A stretch of 10,323 nucleotides of DNA from positions 1 to 10,323 of the forward strand of contig JAZQWZ010000044.1 of assembly GCA_045632625.1 (NCBI GenBank), read 5' to 3'. The notes under the pieces are model-generated. The model was not told where the DNA came from, searched no databases, and was given only the letters and a program-made list of their open reading frames with translations. The first letter of the stretch is position 1. Every line of letters begins with the position of its first letter. Shown here in pieces: positions 1 to 7,439 of this stretch. A program made the translations under genes and the position numbers. The DNA comes from Scatosoma sp045632625 (lineage in GTDB: Bacteria; Bacillota; Clostridia; Christensenellales; Borkfalkiaceae).

Positions 1-500
1 AAAAGCGTGTTTCTATCTTGACTTTCGTATTCGGCAATCATCTTTTTACCGCCACCCGAATAGCCCGTTACGGAAAAACAGGTCAACAGCGCGTCCTTTT
101 CCAAAATACCCGCTTCCACCAACGGATACACCAGCGCGATAAACCCGCTTGCGTGGCACCCGGGGACGGCAATACGCTTGGACGAAAGCACTTTTTCTTC
201 AAAACCCTTGGAAAGTTCGGGAAAGCCGTACGCCCAGCCGTCCAAAGTGCGATGTGCCGTAGACGCGTCGATTACGGTTACTTCGGGGTTTTCCACCATC
301 GCCACCGCTTCCCTTGCCGCGTCGTCGGGCAAGCACAAAAACACCACGTCCGCGCTGTTAATCGCTTGCTTTCTTGCCGCCGCATCTTTGCGATTTTCTT
401 CCGTCAGCGTAATCAGCTCCACGTCGTCGCGCGCCGCTAAACGCTCGTAAATGCGCAGCCCCGTCGTACCCGCGCTGCCGTCTATAAATACTTTTTTCAT
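1..500 (-). CDS. argC: N-acetyl-gamma-glutamyl-phosphate reductase, partial (3' end outside window)
   Basis: This enzyme performs the NADPH-dependent reduction of N-acetylglutamyl-phosphate to the semialdehyde, the third step of arginine (ornithine) synthesis, in the cytoplasm. Only the first 166 residues are visible. The protein opens with MKKVFIDGSAGTTGL, whose glycines 8, 11 and 14 form the dinucleotide-binding loop. Residues 113-119 read PGCHASG, with Cys115 as the expected catalytic thioester cysteine, and SVTGYSGGGK follows at 143-152. The short spacing from the N-terminus to the active-site Cys fits the compact type-2 ArgC (about 310 aa in the family). The ATG overlaps the argH stop as ATGA, which implies translational coupling, and an AAGGA lies about 10 nt upstream inside argH. 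It is last in the visible argG-argH-argC order; further arg genes could follow to the left, outside the window. Confidence 0.93.
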   Translation of the reverse strand, partial: MKKVFIDGSAGTTGLRIYERLAARDDVELITLTEENRKDAAARKQAINSADVVFLCLPDDAAREAVAMVENPEVTVIDASTAHRTLDGWAYGFPELSKGFEEKVLSSKRIAVPGCHASGFIALVYPLVEAGILEKDALLTCFSVTGYSGGGKKMIAEYESQDRNTL

Positions 501-1876
501 ATATTTTTCAATTCCTTTTCGAGCCAAATGAGTTGTTCACGCACGGACGTAGGCGAACCGCCGCCTGCACTGGTGCGTTTTTCCACGCAAGTTTTCAGCG
601 AAATTTCCATGTATAAATCTTCTTCAAAAAGCGGCGTGTATTTTTGATATTCCTGCAACGGCAACGTGTCCAACACGCAATCCCTTTGGATACATTCCGC
701 TACGATTTGCCCCACGATTTTGTACGCGGAACGGAACGGCATATTCTTTTTCGCCAAATAATCCGCCAAATCGGTTGCGTTGATAAACCCCTTTTGCGCC
801 GCCTTGTAGGTATTTTCCGGCAATACCGACATAGTTTTCAACATAGGCGCAAGCACCTGCAAGCACATTTTAACGGTATCCACCGCATCGAAAATAGCTT
901 CCTTATCTTCCTGCATATCCTTGTTATACGCAAGCGGCAAACCTTTCAAAGTGGTCAAAAGCGCCATCAAATCGCCGTATACGCGCCCCGTTTTTCCGCG
1001 AATAAGCTCCGCCATATCGGGATTTTTCTTTTGCGGCATAATCGACGAGCCCGTCGTGTAGGCATCGTCTAATTCAATAAACTTAAATTCCCAGCTCGAC
1101 CAAAGCACGATTTCTTCGCTCAACCGCGATAAGTGCATCATCAAAATGGCAAACGCGCTTAACAGCTCCACGCAAAAATCTCTGTCCGACACGCCGTCGA
1201 TACTGTTTTGCGTAATACCGTCAAAGCCCAGCTTTTGCGCCGTGAACACTCTGTCCGTGGGATAGGTAGTCCCTGCCAACGCGCAACTGCCAAGGGGAGA
1301 AAAATTCATACGCTTAACGGCATCTTGCAAACGCGTACAATCCCGCAATAACATTTGCGCGTACGCAAGCAAGTGATGTCCAAAGGAAATGGGTTGCGCG
1401 CGTTGCAAATGCGTATACCCAGGGGCAATCGTTTCCGCGTTTTTCTCCGCTTGCTCCATAAGCGCCGCGATGCTTTCCTTGATGAGTGCAAGCACCTCTT
1501 CCGCTTGGTCGCGAAGATACAAACGGATATCCACCGCCACTTGATCATTCCGGCTTCTTGCCGTGTGCAAACGCTTGCCTGCTTCGCCGATGCGTTTGGT
1601 GAGTTCGGCTTCCACGAACATGTGGATATCTTCCGCACCCATATCAATAGCCAGCTTACCGCTTTCAATATCGTGCAAAATGCTTTCCAATCCGTCGATA
1701 ATGGTATCCACTTCCGCCCCGCTTAAAATGCCTTGTTTGGCAAGCATAGTAGCGTGCGCCATAGAACCGAGAATATCGTGTTTATACATTCTGCAATCGA
1801 CGCGAATGGAAGAATTGAAATCATCCGCCGTTTTATCCAGCGCTTTTTCAAAGCGTCCTGCCCACATTTTTTCCAT
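497..1876 (-). CDS. argH: Argininosuccinate lyase
   Basis: The enzyme splits argininosuccinate into arginine and fumarate, the last step of arginine synthesis, and acts as a cytoplasmic homotetramer. The protein is 459 aa, the usual length for the fumarase/aspartase superfamily member. Visible conserved regions are HTARSRNDQ (104-112), YTHLQRAQP (154-162, catalytic-region His156) and the superfamily signature GSSIMPQKKNP (276-286), with Ser277 as the expected catalytic serine. The ATG at 1876 is preceded by an AGGTG ribosome-binding site about 11 nt upstream, directly after the foot of a hairpin. The gene lies 77 bp after argG and overlaps argC by 4 bp, so the three genes are probably one transcript. 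No frameshift or missing key residue is apparent. Confidence 0.97.
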   Translation of the reverse strand: MEKMWAGRFEKALDKTADDFNSSIRVDCRMYKHDILGSMAHATMLAKQGILSGAEVDTIIDGLESILHDIESGKLAIDMGAEDIHMFVEAELTKRIGEAGKRLHTARSRNDQVAVDIRLYLRDQAEEVLALIKESIAALMEQAEKNAETIAPGYTHLQRAQPISFGHHLLAYAQMLLRDCTRLQDAVKRMNFSPLGSCALAGTTYPTDRVFTAQKLGFDGITQNSIDGVSDRDFCVELLSAFAILMMHLSRLSEEIVLWSSWEFKFIELDDAYTTGSSIMPQKKNPDMAELIRGKTGRVYGDLMALLTTLKGLPLAYNKDMQEDKEAIFDAVDTVKMCLQVLAPMLKTMSVLPENTYKAAQKGFINATDLADYLAKKNMPFRSAYKIVGQIVAECIQRDCVLDTLPLQEYQKYTPLFEEDLYMEISLKTCVEKRTSAGGGSPTSVREQLIWLEKELKNI

Positions 1877-1891
1877 ATCTTTTAAAACACC

Positions 1892-1921
1892 TTTTGCCTA
1901 CCGCGCATGCGATAGGCAAAA
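1892..1921 (-). promoter_or_regulatory. Strong stem-loop in the argG-argH intergenic gap
   Basis: TTTTGCCTA (1892-1900) pairs with TAGGCAAAA (1913-1921) over 9 bp. After one mismatch, three further G-C pairs (1902-1904 with 1909-1911) close a 4-nt loop. In the argG-to-argH direction, the 3' arm ends in AAAA directly before the argH ribosome-binding site (AAAAGGTG). No U-run follows immediately, so it is a poor intrinsic terminator for argG. In the plus direction it is followed by a T-rich tract but has no upstream gene to terminate. It may tune argH relative to argG by mRNA stabilisation, processing or partial masking of the ribosome-binding site. The hairpin is seen in the sequence; the role is inferred. 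Confidence 0.6.
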
Positions 1922-1953
1922 TCCTTTTTTCTTTTTTACTGCGTCTTTAACGC

Positions 1954-3180
1954 TTATTTATTGTTCTTTTGATTGACTTCCGCTTGTACTTTGATAGGCA
2001 AACCGAACAAATTGATAAAGCCCGTCGCATCTGCTTGGTTGTACACGTTGTCTTCGCCAAACGTTGCAATTTCTTCCGAATACAAGGAATAATCACTCCA
2101 AGCGCCCGCTTTGATGATGTTGCCTTTGTACAGTTTCAAACGCACTTTACCCGTAACGGTTTCCTGCGTTTTATCCACGAATGCGGAAAGCGCTTCTCTC
2201 AGCGGTGTGAACCATTGTCCGTTGTAAACAAGTTCCGCAAAACATACGGAAAGTTCTTGTTTTTTGTGCATCGTGTATTTATCCAAGCAAAGCGTTTCCA
2301 AATACGCGTGCGCCGCATACAAAATTTCCCCGCCCGGGGTTTCATATACACCGCGGCACTTCATACCAACCAAACGGTTTTCTACGATATCCAAAAGCCC
2401 GATGCCGTTTGCACCACCCACTTTATTGAGCGCAAGGATAATATCTTTCGCGCTCATTTTCTTGCCGTCCAAAGCCACGGGGCGGCCCTTTTCAAATTCC
2501 AGCTCGATATAGGTAGGTTTATCGGGCGCTTGCAAAGGGGATACGCCCATTTCCAAAAACCCTTCCTTTTCATACAAGGGTTCGTTGCCTGCATCTTCCA
2601 AATCCAAGCCCTCGTGGCTCAAATGCCAAAGGTTTTTATCCTTGGAATAGTTGGTTTCGCGGTTAATCTTCAAAGGCACGTTGTGCGCTTCTGCATAATC
2701 GATTTCTTCCTCACGCGATTTAATCGACCATTCACGCCAAGGCGCGATAATTTTCATATCGGGCGCAAACGCCTTAATCGTCAATTCAAAACGCACCTGA
2801 TCGTTGCCCTTGCCCGTACAGCCGTGGCAGATAGCGTCCGCACCTTCCTTTTTGGCAATTTCCACGATACGCTTTGCAATGATAGGACGCGCAAAGGACG
2901 TACCAAGCAAATATTCTTCATATTTCGCGCCCGCCATCATGGTAGGCACGATATAATCATCTACAAATTCATCCGTCAAATCTTCCACGTACAATTTGGA
3001 CGCGCCCGTTTTCAACGCCTTTTCTTCCAAACCGTCCAACTCGTCCGCTTGCCCCACGTTACCGCTTACCGCAATAACTTCGCAGTTGTTGTAATTTTCC
3101 TTCAACCAAGGAATGATAATCGACGTATCCAAACCGCCCGAATAGGCAAGCACTACTTTTTTAATATCTTTTTTATCCAT
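1954..3180 (-). CDS. argG: Argininosuccinate synthase
   Basis: The enzyme joins citrulline and aspartate, using ATP, to give argininosuccinate, the penultimate arginine step. The protein is 408 aa, normal for the family. It begins with the PP-motif ATP-binding loop AYSGGLDTS (12-20). HGCTGKGNDQVRFE (119-132) is the aspartate/citrulline-binding region, where T122, N126 and D127 match conserved positions. I chose the ATG at 3180 over the in-frame TTG at 3201. The ATG has AAGGAGA about 10-11 nt upstream, while the TTG would overlap that ribosome-binding site and add a non-conserved tail. The gene leads the argG-argH-argC cluster, with its own consensus promoter and a candidate arginine operator. 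It is separated from the upstream metH by 155 bp. Confidence 0.97.
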   Translation of the reverse strand: MDKKDIKKVVLAYSGGLDTSIIIPWLKENYNNCEVIAVSGNVGQADELDGLEEKALKTGASKLYVEDLTDEFVDDYIVPTMMAGAKYEEYLLGTSFARPIIAKRIVEIAKKEGADAICHGCTGKGNDQVRFELTIKAFAPDMKIIAPWREWSIKSREEEIDYAEAHNVPLKINRETNYSKDKNLWHLSHEGLDLEDAGNEPLYEKEGFLEMGVSPLQAPDKPTYIELEFEKGRPVALDGKKMSAKDIILALNKVGGANGIGLLDIVENRLVGMKCRGVYETPGGEILYAAHAYLETLCLDKYTMHKKQELSVCFAELVYNGQWFTPLREALSAFVDKTQETVTGKVRLKLYKGNIIKAGAWSDYSLYSEEIATFGEDNVYNQADATGFINLFGLPIKVQAEVNQKNNK

Positions 3181-3201
3181 AACTTTATTTTCTCCTTGCA
3201 A

Positions 3202-3219
3202 ATTGCATATTTATTCTTT
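3202..3219 (-). promoter_or_regulatory. Candidate ARG box (ArgR/AhrC operator) in the argG leader
   Basis: On the minus strand the 18 bases AAAGAATAAATATGCAAT match 15 of 18 positions of the Bacillus AhrC ARG-box consensus as I recall it (CATGAATAAAAATKCAAK). They match 13 of 14 positions of the core TGNAT-WWWW-ATNCA. The site sits a few bases downstream of the predicted argG transcription start, a sensible place for arginine-dependent repression. The regulator is not in this window. The match was made by eye from a remembered consensus, in AT-rich DNA where chance matches occur. Confidence 0.5.
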
Positions 3220-3229
3220 TTATACGCAT

Positions 3230-3258
3230 ATTATACACGCGTTTTTTATGCTTGTCAA
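3230..3258 (-). promoter_or_regulatory. argG promoter (perfect sigma-A/sigma-70 consensus)
   Basis: On the minus strand, TTGACA (3258-3253) and TATAAT (3235-3230) are separated by exactly 17 bp. The predicted start is near 3223, giving a leader of about 43 nt before the argG ATG, which includes the AAGGAGA ribosome-binding site and the candidate ARG box. A perfect promoter followed by an operator fits a strong promoter held in check by a repressor. Confidence 0.88.
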
Positions 3259-3289
3259 TCAATTATTCTCTTTATTTATAAAGATTTTA

Positions 3290-3352
3290 TGAATACTTTT
3301 TGCATACTTTGCATAAATGCATAAAACGTGAATATTTATGAATATTTGCATA
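3290..3352 (-). repeat. Array of seven TGMATA hexamers upstream of the argG promoter
   Basis: On the plus strand TGAATA or TGCATA occurs at 3290, 3301, 3310, 3318, 3329, 3339 and 3347, all in the same orientation. The spacings are 11, 9, 8, 11, 10 and 8 bp, close to one helical turn on average. TGMAT and its complement ATKCA are the half-sites of ARG boxes. The array begins about 30 bp upstream of the argG -35 and extends into the last codons and stop of metH. It may be an extended ArgR/AhrC-binding region, or another factor's site. The repetition is seen directly; the function is inferred. Confidence 0.6.
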
Positions 3353-5759
3353 TTTTTTGGTATATTTGCTCACTGTAACGCACCGTTTCCATGGCGTCTT
3401 TTGCGTAAAAATCCGCACCCATGGCTTTCGCGCAGTCTTCGTTTACTACCGCACCGCCCACTACGATGTTACACCAAGGTGTTTGTTCTTTTAACAGCCC
3501 CACTGTTTTTTGCATAGCGGGAAGCGTAGTCGTCATCAGTGCCGACAAACCGACCAAAGGCGCTTTGATTTGCGCCACGGTTTGCACCACTGTTTCAGGC
3601 GGTACGTCGCGCCCTAAATCCACCACGGAAAAGCCGTAATTTTCCAAAAGCGTTTTTACGATATTTTTGCCGATATCGTGAATGTCGCCCTGCACGGTCG
3701 CAATCACGAACGAGCATTTGCTTTGGCTGCTTTCGCCTGTTTTCAGCGCATGCGTTTTAATCACTTCAAACGCCGCTTTCGCCGCTTCCGCGCTCATCAA
3801 AAGCTGGGGAAGATACGCACGTTTTTCTTCGTACGCTTTGCCCACGATATCGAGCGCAGGGATAATTTGCGTGTTGACGGTTTCCAGCGCATTTTGCGTT
3901 TGTAAACATTCTGCGCAAGCTTTCTCGGCGCGTTCTTTTAAGCCGTGCACGATAGCGCTTTGCAAAGGCGAAAGCGTTTCTTCCGTTTTGTTTTCCGCTT
4001 GCACCTGTGTTTGCACTGCCGTTTGCATAGAAAGCGCCGTTTGCGTTTCAAAGCGGATATACTTCTCACAGTTATCGTCACGCCCGCTAATCGCCATATA
4101 CGCAGTGTACGCCCTTTGCATAGGCAAGGACAGGGGGTTGATAATCGCCGCGGAAAGTCCGCTATGCAACGCCGCTGTAAAGAACGCTGCATTGATACTA
4201 TCCCTTGCAGGCAAACCAAACGATACGTTGGAAACGCCAAGTACCGTATGCACGCCTAATTGTTCACGCACACAACGCACGGTATCTAGCGTAGTTTTCG
4301 CCGCATTTTTATCCGTCGCCACCGTTAAGGTCAGCGCGTCGATGAAAATATCCTTTTTGTCAATGCCGTACTTTTCCGCTTCGGCAACAATGCGTTTGGC
4401 AATTTCCATACGTCCTTCTACCGTAGGCGGAATTCCCTTTTCGTCTAAGGTAAGCGCCACCACCGCCGCGCCGTACTTTTTCACTAGCGGTAAAACCGTT
4501 TGCAAGCTTTCCTTTTTACCGTTGACGGAATTGACAAGCGGTTTGCCGTTATACACGCGCAACGCCTTTTCCAACGCGTCCGTGTTTGCCGTATCCAACT
4601 GCAAGGGCAAATCTACCACTTCCTGAATACGCTCCACGTACGTTTTCAAGGTTTGCGCTTCGTCTATCCCAGGCAAGCCCACGTTCACGTCTAAAATATG
4701 CGCACCGTGTTCCTTTTGCGACAACGCTTCCAAAAGCGCATAATCCATTTCACCGTCCAAAAGCGCTTGCTTAAACCGCTTTTTGCCCGTGGGATTGATA
4801 CGCTCGCCGATAATCACGGGCGCGTCGATATCTACCGTATGCGTATACGACGATACGCACGTAATATTTTTCTTTTGTATAGGCATAGGTTTGCAGTCCG
4901 CAATCGCCCTTTTCACCGCCTGAATGTACGCAGGCGTAGTACCGCAACAGCCGCCTATCAGGCGCACGCCCTTTTCCACCAAATCACGAATTTCGCTAGC
5001 AAACTGCGTTTCGTCTACGTCGTAATAGGTGCGCTCGCCGTCCGTTTTCGGCAAGCCTGCGTTGGGTTTCATGAGTACGGGAATGCTGGCACGCTGTAAA
5101 AGCATTTGTGCCACGCCTTGTAATTGTTTAGGGCCAAGCGAGCAGTTCGCACCGATTGCGTCCGCGCCCATACCTTCAAACATAGCCACGATTACTTCCG
5201 CCGACGCGCCCGTCATCAGCTTTTCATCCGCGCCATACGCGCAAGAAATCAATACAGGCAAATCGCAGTTTTCTTTTACCGCCAAAAGCGCCGCCTTCGC
5301 TTCATAACAATCACTCATCGTTTCGATAAGCACCAAATCCGCGCCGTATTTTGCGCCGAGTTTTACCGTTTGCGCAAAGATCTCCACCGCGTTTTCAAAC
5401 GCCAAATCGCCGTACGGTTGCAACAGCTTGCCAAGCGGGCCGATATCGAGTGCCACAAACTTTTGCTGCTTACCTACGGACGCTTGCGCCGCATTTTTAG
5501 CAAGCGCAATGGCGTTTTTAACAATTTCTTCCAGCTCAGCTACCGAAAATTTAAGCGTATTCGCCCCAAAAGTGTTTGTGCAAACCACGTTGCTCCCCGC
5601 ATCGAAATACGCTTTGTGTATCGCCTGTATTTGCTTAGGGTGCGACAAATTCCAGCGTTCGGGAAGCTCGCCGATCGGCAACCCTGCCGATTGTAAAAGC
5701 GTACCCGTGCCACCGTCTAAAAGCACGATATCCTCTTGTAGAAATTGTCTAAATTGCAT
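3336..5759 (-). CDS. metH: Cobalamin-dependent methionine synthase, short form without activation domain
   Basis: The enzyme transfers a methyl group from 5-methyl-THF through cob(I)alamin to homocysteine, giving methionine and THF. At 807 aa it is far shorter than the roughly 1,200-aa E. coli form. Domains in order: homocysteine-binding (about 1-290) with DGGTGTLLQ (15-23) and the zinc ligands Cys205 (GANC), Cys271 and Cys272 (GGCCG); pterin-binding (about 315-575) beginning IIGERINPTGKKRF (316-329); the helical cobalamin cap (about 595-675); and the cobalamin-binding domain (about 680-807). The last has the B12 motif D692-x-H694-x-x-G697, SAL (739-741) and GG (768-769), so His694 is the expected lower cobalt ligand. 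No reactivation domain follows; it is encoded by the preceding gene, only 7 bp upstream. The ATG has AGGGAAG close upstream. The gene is third in the metF operon, and its stop codon lies inside the hexamer array. Confidence 0.96.
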   Translation of the reverse strand: MQFRQFLQEDIVLLDGGTGTLLQSAGLPIGELPERWNLSHPKQIQAIHKAYFDAGSNVVCTNTFGANTLKFSVAELEEIVKNAIALAKNAAQASVGKQQKFVALDIGPLGKLLQPYGDLAFENAVEIFAQTVKLGAKYGADLVLIETMSDCYEAKAALLAVKENCDLPVLISCAYGADEKLMTGASAEVIVAMFEGMGADAIGANCSLGPKQLQGVAQMLLQRASIPVLMKPNAGLPKTDGERTYYDVDETQFASEIRDLVEKGVRLIGGCCGTTPAYIQAVKRAIADCKPMPIQKKNITCVSSYTHTVDIDAPVIIGERINPTGKKRFKQALLDGEMDYALLEALSQKEHGAHILDVNVGLPGIDEAQTLKTYVERIQEVVDLPLQLDTANTDALEKALRVYNGKPLVNSVNGKKESLQTVLPLVKKYGAAVVALTLDEKGIPPTVEGRMEIAKRIVAEAEKYGIDKKDIFIDALTLTVATDKNAAKTTLDTVRCVREQLGVHTVLGVSNVSFGLPARDSINAAFFTAALHSGLSAAIINPLSLPMQRAYTAYMAISGRDDNCEKYIRFETQTALSMQTAVQTQVQAENKTEETLSPLQSAIVHGLKERAEKACAECLQTQNALETVNTQIIPALDIVGKAYEEKRAYLPQLLMSAEAAKAAFEVIKTHALKTGESSQSKCSFVIATVQGDIHDIGKNIVKTLLENYGFSVVDLGRDVPPETVVQTVAQIKAPLVGLSALMTTTLPAMQKTVGLLKEQTPWCNIVVGGAVVNEDCAKAMGADFYAKDAMETVRYSEQIYQKICKYS

Positions 5760-5766
5760 ATCTTCC

Positions 5767-6417
5767 CTATTGACGAAACGCGCAAGTTTTTAAAGCGCAC
5801 GCTTCGCATTTACTTTCTTGATTTTCTTCGTCTGTTTGCACTGCACAAAGCGCCGTCACCGATTTACTTGGCGACATCAAAAAGCTATCGTTTAACGCCA
5901 CGCCGATTTGTTTATAGGTATCCAGCAATGCGCATATATCCTTTTGCGCCTGTAAGGAAAAATCGCCATATCCAGGGCTAAACCGCTTAGAAAGCGTTTG
6001 CCTGCTTTCTTGCAACCGCTTGGAAATACTTTGACAAAAACTATCGCACACGCTTTCGATACGCTCCGCACCGATGGCTTGGAAATACAACGCCTTGCTC
6101 GGCGAAATCGTGGCATATTTACGGATAAGCCGATCTATCCCCAACCCCACCGTCGCGGCAAACACCAACGCATTCTTTGCGCCGCATAAACGGCTTTTAA
6201 GCAGTTGGCTATCCGCGCCAAAGATTTGTAATGCTTGTTCTGCGCTTAAAAAGCAATAGCACACGCGCGGCGCAAGCTCGCTTTCACATTCTTGTAAGCA
6301 CGCCTGCAAAAGCTGCGCCGTTTGCGCGTCCATTTGCCCTTTTCCGCCTGCATAGCGGTAAATTTCCGCAATATCGGGGGTAGGGAGCTGTAAATTTTCT
6401 TGCAATACCTTATACAT
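5767..6417 (-). CDS. Stand-alone methionine synthase activation-domain protein
   Basis: The 216-aa protein resembles the C-terminal AdoMet-binding activation domain of full-length MetH, encoded here as a separate protein (the Thermotoga/clostridial arrangement). The key visible match is R145-FSP-G149-Y150, equivalent to the RxxPGY AdoMet-binding motif of E. coli MetH. It is followed by GDFSLQAQKDI and by LNDSFLMSPSKSVTAL (175-190), the family's late conserved block. Its expected role is reductive methylation of inactive cob(II)alamin on MetH. It overlaps metF by 8 bp and precedes metH by 7 bp, which strongly supports this. The C-terminus carries three cysteines, C204-x2-C207-x4-C212, that are absent from the E. 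coli domain and could bind a metal or act in redox. The function is inferred from domain match and context. Confidence 0.88.
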   Translation of the reverse strand: MYKVLQENLQLPTPDIAEIYRYAGGKGQMDAQTAQLLQACLQECESELAPRVCYCFLSAEQALQIFGADSQLLKSRLCGAKNALVFAATVGLGIDRLIRKYATISPSKALYFQAIGAERIESVCDSFCQSISKRLQESRQTLSKRFSPGYGDFSLQAQKDICALLDTYKQIGVALNDSFLMSPSKSVTALCAVQTDEENQESKCEACALKTCAFRQ

Positions 6418-7291
6418 TTTTGCCTAAAATTGCCGATACGTTGGCTTGAATTTTTTGCGCTACGTCGGGCTTATTCATAGAATACACGTGCACGTTTTTT
6501 ACGCCGTTTGCGTATAAATCAATAATTTGATCGGTGGCGTACGCAATACCTGCCTGTTTCATTGCTTCGGCATTGTTGCCAAAGGTGTCGACAAGGCTCA
6601 TAAACCGACGGGGGACGAAAGAGCCGGAAAGTTCTACCGCGCGCTTTACTTGGTTGGCGTTCGTGATGGGCATAATCCCTGCCACGATAGGCACTTCCAC
6701 GCCAGCTTCACGGATTTTATATAAAAAGTTAAAGAACAAATTGTTATCAAAAAACATTTGCGTAGTTAAAAAATCGCAGCCCGCCTCTACCTTTTCTTTT
6801 AAATACGCAATATCCTGTTTTTGATTTTCGCTTTCGGGATGCACCTCGGGATAACACGCACCGCCCACGCAAAAATCACCGCTTTGTTTTAATTCACGCA
6901 CCAGCTCCACCGCGTGGCGGTAATCCCAAAGCGAACGGTCTTCGTTCGCCTTTTCCTTGGGAATATCCCCGCGCAACGCCATTACGTTTTCAATGCCAGA
7001 CGCCTTGAAATCGGCAATACGCGCGCGCACGGTTTCCTTAGTCGAAGATACGCACGTCAAATGCGCCAACGATTCCACGCCGCACGTTTCTTTGATATCC
7101 TGCGCCATTGCTAAGGTATATTTGCTCGTACCGCCGCCCGCGCCGTAAGTAACGCTCATAAAGGACGGGCGCAAACGGGCTATTTCTTCGGTAGCCGCTT
7201 TTACGCTGTCAAACGCGTCGTCCGTTTTAGGCGGAAACACTTCAAAGGACAAGGAATATTGCTGTTTTTGAAAAATTTGCGTCAATTTCAT
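6410..7291 (-). CDS. metF: 5,10-methylenetetrahydrofolate reductase
   Basis: This FAD enzyme reduces 5,10-methylene-THF to 5-methyl-THF, the methyl donor for MetH. The protein is 293 aa, a normal bacterial length. It shows FEVFPPK (16-22, Glu17 aligned with the catalytic Glu28 of E. coli), SVTYGAGGGT (46-55), LRGD (106-109), TQMFFD (177-182) and GIMPI (205-209), in the order of the MTHFR TIM barrel. I place the start at the ATG at 7291, because AGGGG lies 11 nt upstream and conservation begins there. The in-frame ATG at 7324 falls on the predicted transcription start and has no ribosome-binding site. The gene heads a three-gene operon and overlaps the activation-domain gene by 8 bp. Confidence 0.95.
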   Translation of the reverse strand: MKLTQIFQKQQYSLSFEVFPPKTDDAFDSVKAATEEIARLRPSFMSVTYGAGGGTSKYTLAMAQDIKETCGVESLAHLTCVSSTKETVRARIADFKASGIENVMALRGDIPKEKANEDRSLWDYRHAVELVRELKQSGDFCVGGACYPEVHPESENQKQDIAYLKEKVEAGCDFLTTQMFFDNNLFFNFLYKIREAGVEVPIVAGIMPITNANQVKRAVELSGSFVPRRFMSLVDTFGNNAEAMKQAGIAYATDQIIDLYANGVKNVHVYSMNKPDVAQKIQANVSAILGKNV

Positions 7292-7329
7292 TGCGTTTTT
7301 TGCCCCTGACAAATAATATTGCATTTTAC

Positions 7330-7358
7330 ATTATAATACAAACGGAAAATTATCGCAA
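7330..7358 (-). promoter_or_regulatory. Promoter of the metF operon
   Basis: On the minus strand, TTGCGA (7358-7353) and TATAAT (7335-7330) are 17 bp apart. The -10 is perfect and the -35 matches 4 of 6. The predicted start is near 7323, giving a leader of about 32 nt. That leaves no room for a SAM or cobalamin riboswitch, so control would have to act at the DNA level. Confidence 0.75.
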
Positions 7359-7368
7359 GTGTTTACGC

Positions 7369-7380
7369 ACACGCGCGTGT
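7369..7380. promoter_or_regulatory. Perfect 12-bp palindrome between divergent metF and trmO promoters
   Basis: ACACGCGCGTGT is its own reverse complement. It lies 10 bp upstream of the metF -35 and 24 bp upstream of the trmO -35, in otherwise AT-rich DNA. A dimeric regulator could bind here and act on one or both promoters. No regulator is encoded nearby, so this is only a candidate operator. Confidence 0.35.
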
Positions 7381-7404
7381 ATTTTTTTATTCTCTTTCTA
7401 TCGC

Positions 7405-7433
7405 TTGACAATTTTTCTTTATTATTTTATAAT
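7405..7433 (+). promoter_or_regulatory. trmO promoter (perfect consensus)
   Basis: TTGACA (7405-7410) and TATAAT (7428-7433) are separated by 17 bp. If the last T of the -10 is at -7, transcription starts at 7440, the A of the trmO ATG. Confidence 0.85.
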
Positions 7434-7439
7434 AAAAAT

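Noticed and set aside
3181..3201. Upstream TTG start for argG
   Set aside because: It overlaps the AAGGAGA ribosome-binding site of the ATG at 3180 and adds seven residues before the conserved start.
1969..3324. 451-codon open frame on the plus strand opposite argG
   Set aside because: It lies antisense to a clear argG, has low-complexity shadow composition and no recognisable motifs. It is open because of the codon bias of argG.
3181..3335. T-box or other riboswitch before argG
   Set aside because: The promoter leaves only about 43 nt of leader, too short for a T-box, and no terminator hairpin is present.
3290..3352. Hexamer array as a CRISPR or microsatellite
   Set aside because: The units are only 6 bp with short irregular spacers and sit next to a promoter; a regulatory array fits better.
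7292..7324. Upstream ATG start for metF
   Set aside because: It coincides with the predicted transcription start, lacks a ribosome-binding site, and adds a tail absent from the family.
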